Origin: Candidula unifasciata
Lineage: Eukaryota; Mollusca; Gastropoda; Stylommatophora; Geomitridae
Reading direction: 5' to 3'
DNA length: 64,000 nucleotides
Assembly (NCBI GenBank): GCA_905116865.2
Contig: CAJHNH020004557.1
Coordinates: 1,620,265-1,684,264, forward strand
In this document: positions 1 to 9,869 of the stretch, piece by piece
How positions within the stretch are numbered: position 1 is the stretch's first letter
How the letters are laid out: each line of letters begins with the position of its first letter
The notes under the pieces: generated by a model
Told to the model about the DNA's origin: nothing
The model's database searches: none
What the model saw: the letters and a program-made list of their open reading frames with translations, nothing else
Made by a program: the position numbers and the translations under genes

Positions 1-49
1 ATTTCCTAGTATGCTGCACTGGAGAACCATTTGATTGTTTTTTGTTTAG

Positions 50-466
50 CTAGCGGGTCAGTTCTCCCTTCCTGTTGTCTCGTGGATCCCTCTGAGTCGC
101 AATCACAAAGAAAAAAAATATTGTTTTTATTTTTCTGTCCTCAAGCATTTTGGTTGCATCAATAATTGCTTGCTGCTCTGAAGTTTGTTGAGTCTTCTGG
201 AGGCGCGTGACGTTTCTACTGTGGTCGCATCTTGCAGCATGATGACCGATCCAACTGCTCCATTTTTTTTTCTTTTCCCTCCAATGATCTATCAGTGTAT
301 ACGTGTATACATGTGTCCATTCGGGTTTGGGGTAAAAGTTGTAAACATGTTCAAAGGTCTTTGCATGCAGTAGTAGGTCACATTCTTTAGCGTTTCTGTT
401 TATGCCTGGGACTGTTATTATGACTGCATACTTAGGTTGTAGGTCTATGAGGCATGCATGGATCAT
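50..466 (-). other. Unrecognised 138-codon open frame
   Basis: A single open frame with a hydrophilic translation rich in Lys, His and Thr, and a run of Phe codons made by an A-rich tract. I do not recognise a domain. It lies just downstream (in minus-strand sense) of a decayed non-LTR reverse transcriptase, so it may be further retrotransposon debris or chance. Nothing shows that it is expressed. Confidence 0.15.
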
Positions 467-559
467 TTCCCACTTTAAAGAATATTTAGAAAAGATGTAA
501 CTTTTTTTAATTTTTGCATAGTACCATTTTTATAGATGGTGAAAGCTTTGTCTGTTCAG

Positions 560-1683
560 TCGTTTTTTGTTTTGTTTGTTTGCTTGTTTGTTAAGTTGTT
601 TGCTTTTCTGTGCATGGAGGAGTTGTTCAGGCGTTACAATTTTACTTTTAGGGTCAGCACCTTTTGTTCCCTTCGGGCTCAATCTCTGGTGGCCAGAAGT
701 TGCCCCCAGCTCATGGATTGGTGTGCTTCTCATACCTCCAGTGATGATTCTGAGACCAGTGTTCTGTATTTTGTCCAGTTTGTGTAGGTTTGTTTTGGCT
801 GCAGTGGAGTATGCTCCCTTGCCTTACTCCAGTTTTGGTCGTACGTATCCTGTGTATACTTGTTGTATAGTGTTTTTGCAGGATGTTGCCTTCTAGGTAA
901 TATCAGCTTGTTCTAGCTTTGTGGAAAGAGAGAAGAGAGTCGATACGGTTTTAGTCTGGTTTAATGTGACTCCCCAAGAGTCTGTCCATTTCTAAACTGT
1001 ATTTATAGCTTCCTGCATTATTGTTTTAGTTGTTCCTATCTCTTCAGCTTGGGTCCGTATAGCCAGGTCATCTGCATGTTGGGCCTTATCAGTGTGGGTC
1101 GTGTTTTGGGAGGTCACTGATGAAAACAATAAACAGGGTAGGAGATATAACAACGCCTGTGAGACACCTGACTCTCACGCAGCGACTGTAAAGAAAGTCT
1201 CGAATCCAGGCAAAAACATATGCCATTTCATCCCACTGCGTGTTAGTTTTAGCAACCTTTTTTCCACATCTTATCAAAGGCTTTGCCCGGCTCTCTAGAG
1301 TAGTTGGCTAAACCGGATTGCCCTGTTACCGGGTGACGAACTCCTTGTGGTCCGGGTTTACTCCCCGGGGTAGGCAGAAAAGCCACATTTCTCCCACATT
1401 TACGGTATTTATCATGGAATCAAGGTCGAAAGGTTGCGATATCCATAATACCGAGCCTAAGGGTTAACAACTCATGGCTTCTGAAAAAAAAATCAAAGGC
1501 TTTGGTCAGGTCGACGAAAGTAGCTAGCAGTTTGTATTTTTCCCCCCTAGAAAGCATATTTAATTAAGAGGTTTGGTCATCAGTGCTTCTGTACCTCATG
1601 AAGCCTGACTGGCTGTCATCCAGTAACTTGTTTTCTTCCAGGAAATTAAGTAACATGTCTTTCATTAATCTTCCCATGGTCTT
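560..1683 (-). pseudogene. Decayed non-LTR retrotransposon reverse transcriptase
   Basis: Minus-strand reading recovers RT motifs in the correct order, spread over several frames. At about 1560-1680 the N-terminal part reads NFLEENKLLDDSQSGF followed by RSTDDQTS. At about 1500-1530 is motif A, FVDLTKAFD, with the catalytic Asp. At about 1090-1200 is SPTLFIVFISDLP (motif B/C region). At about 1040-1080 the catalytic box reads HADD where YADD or FADD is usual. At about 690-780 is KLDKIQNTGLRIITG, typical of the RT C-terminal region. Stops (for example at about 1002) and frame changes show it is dead. Two SN-A SINEs (1286-1491 and 1695-1922) interrupt it. The clade was not determined. Confidence 0.85.
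1286..1491 (+). mobile_element. SN-A tRNA-derived SINE inserted in RT motif A
   Basis: A tRNA-like head has an A-box-like stretch (TAGTTGGCTAAACCGG) and a B-box-like stretch (GGTTTACTCC). About 205 bp in all, ending in an A9 tail. It is flanked by the 13-bp direct repeat ATCAAAGGCTTTG at 1273-1285 and 1492-1504, a perfect target-site duplication. Two other copies of the same sequence occur at 1695-1922 and 52551-52757, both on the opposite strand. The insertion splits the RT codons for KAFD. LINE-driven retroposition is inferred from the tail and TSD. Confidence 0.9.
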
Positions 1684-1694
1684 CCAAAGCAATA

Positions 1695-1922
1695 TTTTTT
1701 TATTTTTTTTTTAACGTATCCAGAAACCATGAGTTGTAAACCCTTTGGCTCGGTACTATGGATATCGCAACCCTTCGGCATTGATTCCATTATAGGTACC
1801 GTTAATCTGGGAGAAATGTGGCTTTTCTGCCTACCCCCGGGAGTGAACCCGGATCACAAGGAGTTCGTCACCCGGCCGCCGCGAAAGTCAGATTTAACCA
1901 ACTTCGCTAGAGAGCCGGGCAA
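1695..1922 (-). mobile_element. SN-A tRNA-derived SINE, second copy
   Basis: Same sequence as the copy at 1286-1491 in reverse. The T-rich stretch at 1695-1712 is its A tail, and the tRNA-like head is at the right end near 1860-1920. The flanking repeat CCAAAGCAATA occurs at 1684-1694 and 1923-1933. The same 11-mer occurs a third time at 2012-2022, in the loop of the adjacent inverted duplication. Confidence 0.88.
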
Positions 1923-1932
1923 CCAAAGCAAT

Positions 1933-2106
1933 AAACTGTTACCTCACTTAACTTTCACGAGAAGAGTCAAGTGCCTACTAGGATGGTACTGAGAAGATAA
2001 GAGGAAATGCTCCAAAGCAATATATATAGCATTTCCTCTTATCTTCTCAGTACCATCCTAGTAGGCACTTGACTCTTCTCGTGAAAGTTAAGTGAGGTAA
2101 CAGTTT
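1933..2106. repeat. Perfect 79-bp inverted duplication with 16-bp loop
   Basis: Left arm 1933-2011 and right arm 2028-2106 are exact reverse complements over 79 bp. The 16-bp loop (2012-2027) carries the SN-A target sequence CCAAAGCAATA. The right arm appears to be the original flank: the text running from 1684 into the target word continues naturally from the loop into the right arm. The left arm would then be an inverted extra copy made at or after SINE insertion. DNA or RNA from here could form a long hairpin. Confidence 0.93.
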
Positions 2107-2435
2107 CATTTGTTTTATCTAATTGCTTTTGTATTTATGTGATTTAGTATAAGTCAGTATATACATTATTTTATACAATCCATCATGAATATGAATATAA
2201 TATGAAAAAAAAAGGGGATTTTTGTTTTATGAGAACGGATCACTCTCCTTATTTATTATGGGAAAATCTGTTTAGCATACGTCCTGTTTGCTATACGTTT
2301 ACAAGTCATGAACCAAGTTCGTATACAGAGGCTCTGTAATCCCAAAGTAACTGGTTCGATTCCAGCAGCAGTCAGTTCGGCAGCAGGCCGCGCTGCATTA
2401 ATTTTGACAATGACATGGGGGATTTAGTCGGTGTC
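2107..2435. other. AT-rich sequence, no gene seen
   Basis: AT-rich DNA without a coding frame. The stretch near 2362-2377 (GGTTCGATTCCAGC) looks like a tRNA B box, so an old SINE head may lie here, but no matching A box is clear. Confidence 0.4.
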
Positions 2436-2439
2436 TTTA

Positions 2440-2665
2440 ACTTAGACGTTGCGAACGAGCTTCGTGATGCCGGGATGTCCCAGATGCAAGCAAATTGAAA
2501 GCAAGACAACCTTGCGTTGTTTTCGACATGGGTACTGAGAGCCGACCGGTTAGGAAGCAATGGCAAACTACTTAAAGTAAATTTGCCTAGAAATGGAGGG
2601 TGGGGGGGGGGGGTACTAGGGTTGGTTCTTCAGCGTCGGTTAAAGGACACGCAACTAACATGGAG
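2440..2665 (+). mobile_element. SN-B SINE copy
   Basis: Shares with the copies at 24618-24850, 43706-44055, 48445-48635 and 50832-51252 the ordered blocks CGGGATG, GCGTTG-TTTCGAC, TGGTA, GCAATGGCAAACTAC, TAAATTTGCCTAGAAA and GGTTGGTTCT. The tRNA-like head is diverged here. A G run at about 2591-2603 interrupts the 3' part. Confidence 0.7.
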
Positions 2666-3195
2666 CGTTGGCCATTCAGAACGTTTTAAAACTACGGAAC
2701 GTAGTAAAACCACAAACAGCCACAAAATGCAGTTTTTTTTTTCTGCATTGCCATGTCAAGGATACGCAATTAACTTTTTGTTAATTACAATGTTGAATGT
2801 TGCAACTGGGCAGGCCACAAAAGTTGTCATCCTTCACGTCATCCCGTGGTACCTTTACTAAATGTTTCTTTAATAATATTGCTGTGACTCTTGGAGACAC
2901 AAGGTCGTTTGCTAGGGAGGTATGGAAAAAACATGAATGAGAAAGGATGTGATGTGAGGAGATGGTGGGAGATGTCTTAGAAATTTAAGTGTGGGAGCTG
3001 GAGAGAGACGGGCAACGTTCCGCACCGCGTATCACCAGAAGTTAGGGGACCTTTACGCGTATATTTTTTCGGGCTTTTTCCTTCTTTGCGATGTGTAAGC
3101 GGACGGAATTTAGAGGTGATAACATATGATACAATGCGATAATTAGGGTGAAGGGGGTAGATGTGGTGCCTTGGGCTTAGATGTGTGTGGCTCAT
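2666..3195. other. Unassigned sequence before the segmental duplication
   Basis: No gene or known repeat recognised. A 72-codon minus-strand frame at 2977-3195 lies where the segmental duplication may begin, but I cannot align it convincingly with the repeat-protein gene. Confidence 0.3.
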
Positions 3196-3199
3196 TAGT

Positions 3200-3660
3200 G
3201 CCGGTGGCTCATGGTTTTAGCGGTAGCTATGCTGCTATACATGAGTGGTCTGATATACGTGTGGTCATGCATATAGTAGGCTCGATGATTTATGTGAAGT
3301 TGCGATAGTTGTTCGAGATAGTTAATCTGAGACTAGAGCAGCGTCGAATAATTCCTGTTAGGGTTACACATCAGAGGAGAGGTCCCATGAAGCCCTGGTG
3401 GCATTAAGTAGTGGCTGCTGGACACTGCAGAAGTGTTGCTGTGAGGTGTGTACTGCATGTTATTCCTGTGAGGACAGCTGTGCAGTGTCTGATGGTTGCC
3501 GTGATGCTGAGATCCCCTGGTATGACCCCAGCCAAGTTGAGATTCCATTGTGTAGCTCCCGTAGACTCCGCAATATTGTGAGATTGGGATTTTGAGGTAT
3601 CTTCTCTGTGAGGCTGAGACAATCCTGTAGTATTTTTGTTTCAATCGGTAGTTACAAAGT
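3200..3660 (-). pseudogene. Truncated paralogue of the 10-residue-repeat gene
   Basis: Minus-strand translation matches the N-terminal 110 or so codons of the gene at 13815-17633. SQPHRED in one frame pairs with FQPHGDH of the gene. GWGHTRGSQHHGNHQT, RNNMQYTPHSN and NPNRNYST in another frame pair with SWGHSRGSQPDGNHQT, RNNRIQYTSHSN and DNRYRSYST. The change of frame between the blocks is a frameshift. A stop follows the last block at about 3333. The repeat array and the C-terminal region are missing, so this is a dead stub in segmental-duplication copy 1. Confidence 0.8.
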
Positions 3661-3791
3661 AGGGTTTTTCCTGTGAAAATAAGAATACGCTGTGCTCTTA
3701 AGGGAGATAACCAGGAATTTATGTTTTCTTTAATTGTTTCCCTCTTAATATTATTTTTGCAATATCATTGATCTATCGATCTATTTTCTTT

Positions 3792-3965
3792 TACCCCACC
3801 AGGTGGCATCACACAAGCGATAAACACCCGATGACACAAAGTGCCACCATGTGGATAAGGATCACCCGTGGAGAGGTCCCAGAAACTGCGTTCAGCCATT
3901 AGACCATATTTATCGTCGGTCTATATTGCAGCCTCTGGCAAGAGCCAGAGTAGGTCTTCAGATAA
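3792..3965 (+). repeat. D repeat, copy 1
   Basis: About 170 bp, matching the reverse complement of 5768-5945. Shared words are ATCACACAAGCGATAAACAC, GACACAAAGTGCCACCATG, GATCACCCGTGGAGAGGTCC and TTCAGCC. It is absent at the paralogous position near 17720, so it was inserted after the segmental duplication or lost from copy 2. No coding content. Class unknown. Confidence 0.75.
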
Positions 3966-4344
3966 CGAAAAATTGCATCTCACAAGGAGATAACTTATGA
4001 AAAGAGAAATATCATCGAGATTACTAATCTTTCATTGTTGCTTCCCTTTGATTACATAGAATTAGGTAACAAAACTGACATGTCGACACAGCCTAATAAG
4101 TCCCAAAAAATGTCTTGGGAAGAAAAGGCAGCCATTGACCACACCGTCATAGTGTACTTAATGGCCTAAAAATTATAAGTCAAGAATTATATAGCCAGTG
4201 TACCATGGCATGAACATTTTTTGTCACTGACAACATTTCCCAGTAGGGTACTGGAGTTCCGATTTGGTGTGGGGGAGGGCCGGGTAGATTCACCCCCCCC
4301 CCTTTTTTTTTTTAAAGAAGCATGTTATATCAGACTATGAATTA

Positions 4345-4499
4345 TAGGTTCCAACAGTATACATACAAATATACATGATCTGTAAAACAGATAACACACG
4401 CAAAGCTTAGGCTCTGGAACAAGACCGAAGTCTAGAAGTGGATGAACAACCCGAACTTTCTCGCTAAGTTTACAGTCGATAAACGCGAAGAAGAAGACT
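4345..4499 (+). mobile_element. R3 interspersed repeat, 5'-truncated
   Basis: Carries the R3 3' half: GATCTGTAAAACAGAT, a GGAACAAGACCG-AGTC block, GTGGATGAACAACC-GAACTTTC, and a GAAGAAGAAGA tail at its right end. The tail orientation sets the strand. Confidence 0.75.
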
Positions 4500-4623
4500 G
4501 ATGACTTAATTGTACGAACATTTTCAGTCGTGTCACTGCGGTCGTGTGTATTCCACGTAAAGTGTGACAAATACAAATTTCGTTTGAAAATAAATTTCAC
4601 CACTGGAGCCTTAACCCAACATT

Positions 4624-4915
4624 CTTTTTTCTTCTTCTTTGTTCACCGGCTGAAAGCTCTGGTAGAAAGCCTTGTTAGTTCATCCATCTAGACTTTAGCT
4701 TTGTTTCAGGGCCTGAGTTTTGCGTGTACATCCGTTTTACTGGCTTATTTGTGTGCTGTTGGTTGTTCCTTGACACTTAGGCAGATACAGTCCGACTTTG
4801 AAGGAAGCTCCCAATTAGTCGACTCCTACAACATGCTTTTGTGGAGCAGTTGGTCTATCTCCCCCCCCCCCCTCCCATCCCCATGGGGCCCCAGCACCCC
4901 ACACGGAGAACCCAA
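4624..4915 (-). mobile_element. R3 interspersed repeat, near full length
   Basis: In reverse orientation: TTCTTCTTCTTTG-TTCACCGGCTG tail end, then CATCCGTTTTAC, TGTTGGTT-CCTTG, AGGCAGATACAGTCCGACTT, GAAGGAAGCTCCCAATTAGTC, ACATGCTT, an internal C run at about 4860-4872, GGGGCCCCAG and CACACGG. It lies tail to tail with the R3 copy at 4345-4499. The 122-codon plus-strand frame across it (4701-5069) is chance. Confidence 0.82.
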
Positions 4916-5243
4916 CGCCCAGAGTGAACACTTTAGATCAGAACTTTCAAAACTTTTCGAATTAGTGATACACTTCTTCTTCTTCTTCTTCTCTTCCACC
5001 TTGTACCTCATCGAAGTGTCGGGGGGAGGTGTAATGTTCGTTGATGAGCTCTGTCAAGAGCACTATTAAGACTGATGTTCATATTGGTGATACACGACAA
5101 ACATAATTTGGCGACACAGTAATTCAGTCTGCTATAATCCGTTCACAAAGTCGTGCTGAACTTTAAACAAATTTGTAAAGCAGTAACCGTTTAGTGTAAA
5201 TTGTTGAAATTTGGCATGCAACCTGTCAGTAATCATGTCATTG

Positions 5244-5244
<1 letters not shown>

Positions 5245-5307
<63 letters not shown>

Positions 5308-5308
5308 T
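5245..5308. repeat. (ATT)n microsatellite, 64 bp
   Basis: Uninterrupted ATT repeat of about 21 units. Confidence 0.97.
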
Positions 5309-5767
5309 AAAATTAAAACAAAATCTAGTTTTTTGCGGGTACATGAAAAAGACACCAATCAGACCTAACTATTAACAAGCTTACAGGTGACTGAGTGACA
5401 GGAGCTTTCCAAAACATCAGATTGCACGCGTTTTATAGTCGTATCACTCTCATTTGGTCACCCTCAGCACTGGCTTACTGTGAGGTGTAGATTTTTCATT
5501 GTATGCTAGATATGCTTTTAAAATAACCGCCACGCATCGCTGCACATTTGAACTGATTTACAAACAATCTTTACGCGTCTGTCCCTTACTATATTCTGTG
5601 TTTAGGTACTCAGATTATTAATAAAAGATTTAATGAAATTGGCACCTTTAGGAATATTGCAGCAATTGTGACATAAAATCGAAAGAGCATGGAAAATCTG
5701 CCACATGCGTGTCGATCTTACCTGCTTTTTAAGTCCTCGCCATGTGGGATGCAATTATTTTGTTTGA

Positions 5768-5945
5768 AGCCCCACCCTGGCTTCTGCCGGGGGCCTAAAT
5801 GTAGCCGGGACATAGATATGACCTAACGGCTGAAAGGGGTTTCTGGGACCTCTCCACGGGTGATCTTCATTCTTCATTCGCATGGTGGCACTTTGTGTCA
5901 CCGGGTGTTTATCGCTTGTGTGATGTCCTGGTGGGGTACAACTAC
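5768..5945 (-). repeat. D repeat, copy 2 (inverted)
   Basis: Reverse complement of 3792-3965 with a few indels. It is followed on the plus strand by a short (ACCT)n tract. The two copies form an inverted pair about 1.8 kb apart. Confidence 0.75.
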
Positions 5946-6344
5946 CTACCTACCTGTTGACCCGCACAAGAGTTTTCGAGATGTGTGTTAAAGCATGAGG
6001 GCACGAGTTCTGAAACGCATATAACAAATCAGAGCAGTGGCGAGACGTGATCAATTCACACGAGTAAGCGTTAGCAGTTAACGATTACACTGAAGAGAGT
6101 ACCACGTGATATTATCCTCCTTGTCGCTTCACTATTGGGTATGCGTGTGTAGCTAGGTTCGCAGTACTGTAACTTTCACACGTTACAGCTTTTGCATAAG
6201 TGGGTAAGCATGCAGCGAGCGTTCGTTTCGCTATATTCGAGAGGTAAACCGAGTGACATATTTATGATATAGTCAACAGTAATCATCAATATATTGTTTT
6301 AACGGAAACGTTTAGCAGGGGTTACAGCCGTTGCGTGCAAGCTT

Positions 6345-6610
6345 TGAAAGTCACCGTGGCGTAGTAGACAGACCCTCGCATGCGGATCGAAAGGTCGTGG
6401 CTTCGCTCCCTGATGAAGCCGGACTCCCCCCCCCCCCCCCAATGACCTTGACTCCCAGGTCGACCCAGCCTTGGGTGGGTACCCGGTGCAGTCTCGGAAA
6501 GTAAAGGCGGCTGGCGTGATACTGACCACATCACTTGTGCCGACTGGTCTATAAAAATATAGCTCAAGCCCTATATTTCCTATACGCCCAAGAGCGTGGA
6601 AAAGGGACTG
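6345..6610 (+). mobile_element. SN-C tRNA-derived SINE, near full length
   Basis: The head has an A-box-like TGGCGTAGTAGACAG and a B-box-like GTGGCTTCGCTCCC. Next come a C15 run (6426-6440), GACTCCCAGGTCGACCCAG, GGGTGGGTACC, TAAAGGCGGCTGGCGTGATA, and the family tail GACTGGTCTATAAAAATATA-GC with CGCC-AAG-GCGTGGAAAA. A second full-length copy lies at 34390-34645. Tail-only copies lie at 17820-17935, 31300-31420, 42075-42220, 50570-50680 and 51265-51325, and on the minus strand at 62190-62325. Confidence 0.82.
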
Positions 6611-6939
6611 TTACTTACTTTTATGCAAGCTTCACCGCCGAATCAGATGCTAAACTTACCTCTCTAGAGAGCTACGTACAGACGTATTGCTTAACGCGTT
6701 ACGTTCGCGTGACATAACTTCACGTTGCGTCAGGAAAGAGTTTGGAAAGCTCTATCTTAGATTGAATGTATTGGAGAAGTATTGCAGTCGTCCTTGAAAG
6801 GTCTGTTTGCATTATGTTTTGTTTACAGCCAGGCTATGAAATAATGACTTTTGGCTTAACATATTTAAATTCATCTTTCATTAGTTGCCTTTTACAACAT
6901 GCTTGTTAAATAGTAGTGGGTCTTTTCCCTTGGCCTTTC

Positions 6940-7190
6940 CATCTAGGTGGATGGATGAATGGATGGATACAGCAAGACTGTGTGGTTGATTGGAAAGGTA
7001 GAGAGTTGATATGCTGAATGGATGGGAGGTTGGCAAATTGCATGGACTGGTTGAGGATTTGTTGAATGGATGGATGAATTTAGGGTTTGTTGGTTAGATG
7101 GGTGAATAATTAGATGGTTGCATGTTGGTTGGATGGATGGAAGGTTGGTTAGATGGTTGGATTGAAGGTTGCTAGGTTGAGTGAATAGAT
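6940..7190 (+). repeat. Degenerate GGATGGAT/GGTTGG minisatellite
   Basis: Imperfect repeats of ATGGATGG and GGTTGGATGG. It is similar in composition to the array at 22310-22670, which follows copy 2 of the segmental duplication; shared ancestry is possible. Confidence 0.6.
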
Positions 7191-7469
7191 TAATAGATGT
7201 TGAGTAGGTGTGATGTAAAGATGCAAAGTATTACAGGCCTTCTGATTGCGGTCTTGGGGATAAAAATGGTCATTGGCTGACAAGAAGTAGCTCTTTGATG
7301 ACAATGGCGGAAGTTACGATCAAAACTATGCTTCTGACTTGCACATGATGAGGAATCGTTTACATCGCTGCCCAGCAAAACAGATTTGCACAAAGTGATA
7401 GTTACCTTGGACCGAGTGTGCCAGGAATGGATAGCTGGTAAAACCGAGGTATCGGTGCAAGAGTTAATG

Positions 7470-7765
7470 AAAATTCACTCCTAGGAGACTTTATATACAC
7501 AGATTGCTCCGGAGTGACAGGTAGAAAGAGCACGAGGGGTTTTATTGCAAAGGTGAATGGACATTATTTGAAAACAGAGACCCTCGCGTAAACGTCACAA
7601 CATTAAGTATGAGAATAGAGGTGGAGGTGGAGGCAGTAACGGCTTCTGGTGGCTTGAGATCAGCACAGCCCAAAATGTAATAGTAACGGACTCACGGAGC
7701 ATGCTTCGACAGATTGAACCTGTCGTCCTACGCGGGCGATCTGCTGCCAATTCCCCTACAGCTAC
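7470..7765 (+). pseudogene. Retrotransposon RNase H domain fragment
   Basis: Frames on the plus strand give FIYTDCSGVTGRKSTRGF (first catalytic-Asp motif; TDGS is usual), then LSMRIEVEVEAVTAS (the catalytic-Glu helix), then in a shifted frame RWLEISTAQNVIVTDSRSML with the TDS motif. The order and spacing fit an RNase H type I domain of a non-LTR retrotransposon. Stops and frame changes make it a remnant. No RT is seen directly upstream. Confidence 0.65.
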
Positions 7766-7974
7766 TATCGAACCAGCACTTGGGCATTAGAAAGCATGCT
7801 AGCAAAGCCTAAAGCAACAGATGCTGATACCAGACGCCCTACCAAACTTGTTAAAGGAGACGACTGATTAGGGGTTCCTGGCATCGTATGTGATGAGCTG
7901 AAGGCTCAGATATCACAGCCTAGTTGTAAACCACAATATACGAAACCCCCCCCCCCTCCGACTCCATTAAAAAT

Positions 7975-8334
7975 TGTGTGTGTGCATGTGTATATGTATA
8001 TGTGTGTATATATGTGTGTGTATGTGTGTGTATATGTGTGCATATGTGTGTATACGTGTGTGCATATGTGTGTATATGTGTGTGAGTGTGTATGTGTGTG
8101 TACATGTGTGAGTGTGTATATGTGTGTACATGTGTGAGTGTGTATATGTGTGTGTATATGTGTGTGTACATGTGTGTGTACATGTGTGTGTACATGTGTG
8201 TGTGTACATGTGTGTGTGTGTACATGTGTGTGTACATGTGTGTGTGTACATGTGTGTGTACATGTGTGTGTACATGTGTGTGTGTACATGTGTGTGTGTA
8301 TATATGTGTGTATAATGCGTGCGTGCATGCGTGC
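7975..8334 (+). repeat. (TG)n with TACATG variants
   Basis: Compound TG repeat with interspersed TACATG and TATATG. Open frames of 100-230 codons on both strands (Thr-His, Cys-Val) are by-products of the repeat. Confidence 0.97.
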
Positions 8335-8379
8335 GAGAGAGAAAAAGAGAGAGATAGACAGAGAGAGAGAGGGGGGGGG

Positions 8380-8456
<77 letters not shown>
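8335..8456 (+). repeat. (GA)n microsatellite with G11 interruption
   Basis: Purine-only AG repeat directly following the TG tract. Confidence 0.97.
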
Positions 8457-8457
<1 letters not shown>

Positions 8458-9324
8458 ACAGAAGATGGTTAATTTGTTAATACTGACAAGAATGCCATTA
8501 TGGATTGGCTCACAACCGGATGAGGTTGATTCCCGTTCAGATAGGAGAAACCAAAGACCGTTGCTAAGAATCCAAAGGTGCTTGACTGGGTTCAATCCAT
8601 GTCAACGAAAGGATTGCACAGGAGATAACGGAATGGAGGACTAGACTACGAACCCTATACGATCTTTTAACAGCACAATAGGATGATGATTGATTAGAGG
8701 TTGTCTGTTACTAGCTGTACTTACATACTGCAGATTTGATTTAGAGATAACGTCAAGATTTTTCCCCGTCTCGTCAGTTTTTAGGACACTACAAGGTAAG
8801 TAGAAGAAATTGGCTCCGGTCTACACATTTAAAAACCACCAGTAACTACATATATATGGTGGCGAAAATGACGGCTGCACCGTTTGTGGACAAGACAGAA
8901 TATACCTAATTAATTATAGTCAAGAAACAGGGCAAGATAATGTATCCAATGTGATAGGAAAGCACCCCTGGAACTAAATCGGCCATGCACTTAGAATGGA
9001 TAAGTCAACCCGCAGCTAACAATCGCCTTGCAAAAGGCGACTAATTAGGGACTTGCTGAAATGGCATTTGTTGGGTCAAAATGGGCAGATGCCAACAACT
9101 TAGTTATTCACCTTTGCTTTATCACTTTAATACTGTATAACCTATTTACTTTCTATCCACCTAAAGCACCTAAACCACGCCGATCAATGCTCCTTGCTAT
9201 ATAGCTCTTTACTCTATCGTATGTCTATTTTAATCACTTATGTTTTACTACACATATTTATGAATCTTCAACCACGCTAGTGAATGCCCCTCTATAGCTT
9301 TTATAGCATATAAGACAAACCAGC
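8457..9324. other. No gene recognised
   Basis: Mixed-composition DNA with no long frame. The words GCGACTAATTAGGG and CGCCTTGCAAAAGGCG near 9025-9050 are palindromic or retroelement-like but could not be assigned. Confidence 0.35.
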
Positions 9325-9326
9325 TA

Positions 9327-9706
9327 TCCTCCGAAATACGGTCCGAAAATATCGACGCCGAAAATATAACCTTTCAGAACCTTAGTCACATGTAAATTGC
9401 AGACCACTTCCGGCGACTACACAGCATACGCCAAGAGTATCTTCCGCGTCGATGACCGGGGCTAAACTAGATAGCTGGGACTCGAGCAAATAAAATGGAG
9501 GAAGCTTCGCGAGATGCAGTGGCTGCTGCTCGTAAGCCCAAGCCTAGTTTAGCCCCGCTCCGCACCGCGGAGCAGTGACTAACTCGGCGGAAGCTTTTTC
9601 GCGGTAAGCTGTGCAGTCGCCGGAAGAGGTCCGCAACTTACATGTGACTGAGGCCCTGTTAAAGTTTATTCTCGGCCTCGATAATTTGGGACCGTTATTC
9701 GGAGGA
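9327..9706. mobile_element. Long-armed MITE, copy 1 (TA target site)
   Basis: 380-bp fold-back element. The left end TCCTCCGAAATACGGTCC and the right end GGACCGTTATTCGGAGGA are inverted repeats. The similarity continues inward over roughly 160 bp (ATCGACGCCGAAAATATA with TATTCTCGGCCTCGATAA; TCACATGTAA with TTACATGTGA; GGGGCTAAACTAG with CTAGTTTAGCCCC). TA flanks both sides (9325-9326 and 9707-9708), as in Tc1/mariner-type insertions. A second copy is at 22674-23025. No transposase is present. Confidence 0.85.
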
Positions 9707-9869
9707 TAATCGACAAACCTACTGTACACCTATTTTATCAATTGACTGATTTGACACCCTTCCGTCTTTCCAGACGAAAGTGTTATATTGCACTATGAGG
9801 AAGCACGAGACAACAGCCCATGACGATAGCGACAAGCAAGACCTGCCCGCATCAAGAAAAGTCTTCCAT

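Larger units (their letters stand above)
5136..6024. mobile_element. Copy-1-specific insertion of about 0.89 kb
   Basis: Copy 2 of the segmental duplication reads directly through CAGTCTGCTAGCTAATCAGAGC (about 20791-20812). Copy 1 reads CAGTCTGCTATAA, then about 885 bp, then ATATAACAAATCAGAGC. The short direct repeat TATAA bounds the extra DNA. It contains an (ATT)n tract and the second D repeat. Class unknown; more than one insertion is possible. Confidence 0.5.
3200..6950. repeat. Segmental duplication, copy 1
   Basis: Blocks of this interval align in the same order and orientation with 17330-21720. The matched pairs are: the gene N-terminus (3200-3660 with 17330-17620); TGTTTTCTTTAATTGTTTCCC upstream of it; CATTGTTGCTTCCCTTTGAT (about 4032 and 17733); AAATGTCTTGGGAAG; GTGTCACT with its flank (about 4530 and 20600); AATCAGAGCAGTG (about 6029 and 20807); GTGATATT-TCCTCCTTGT; TAGTCAACAGTAAT; and the final GAGAGCTACG to GACCTTT stretch. 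Each copy has private insertions, which orders the events. Confidence 0.85.

Noticed and set aside
4701..5069. 122-codon plus-strand frame with a hydrophobic start resembling a signal peptide
   Set aside because: It is antisense to an R3 repeat and contains the C run and a TTC tract.
7906..8644. Open frames of 100-230 codons on both strands (Thr-His, Cys-Val, Arg-Glu rich)
   Set aside because: They are translations of (TG)n and (GA)n microsatellites.
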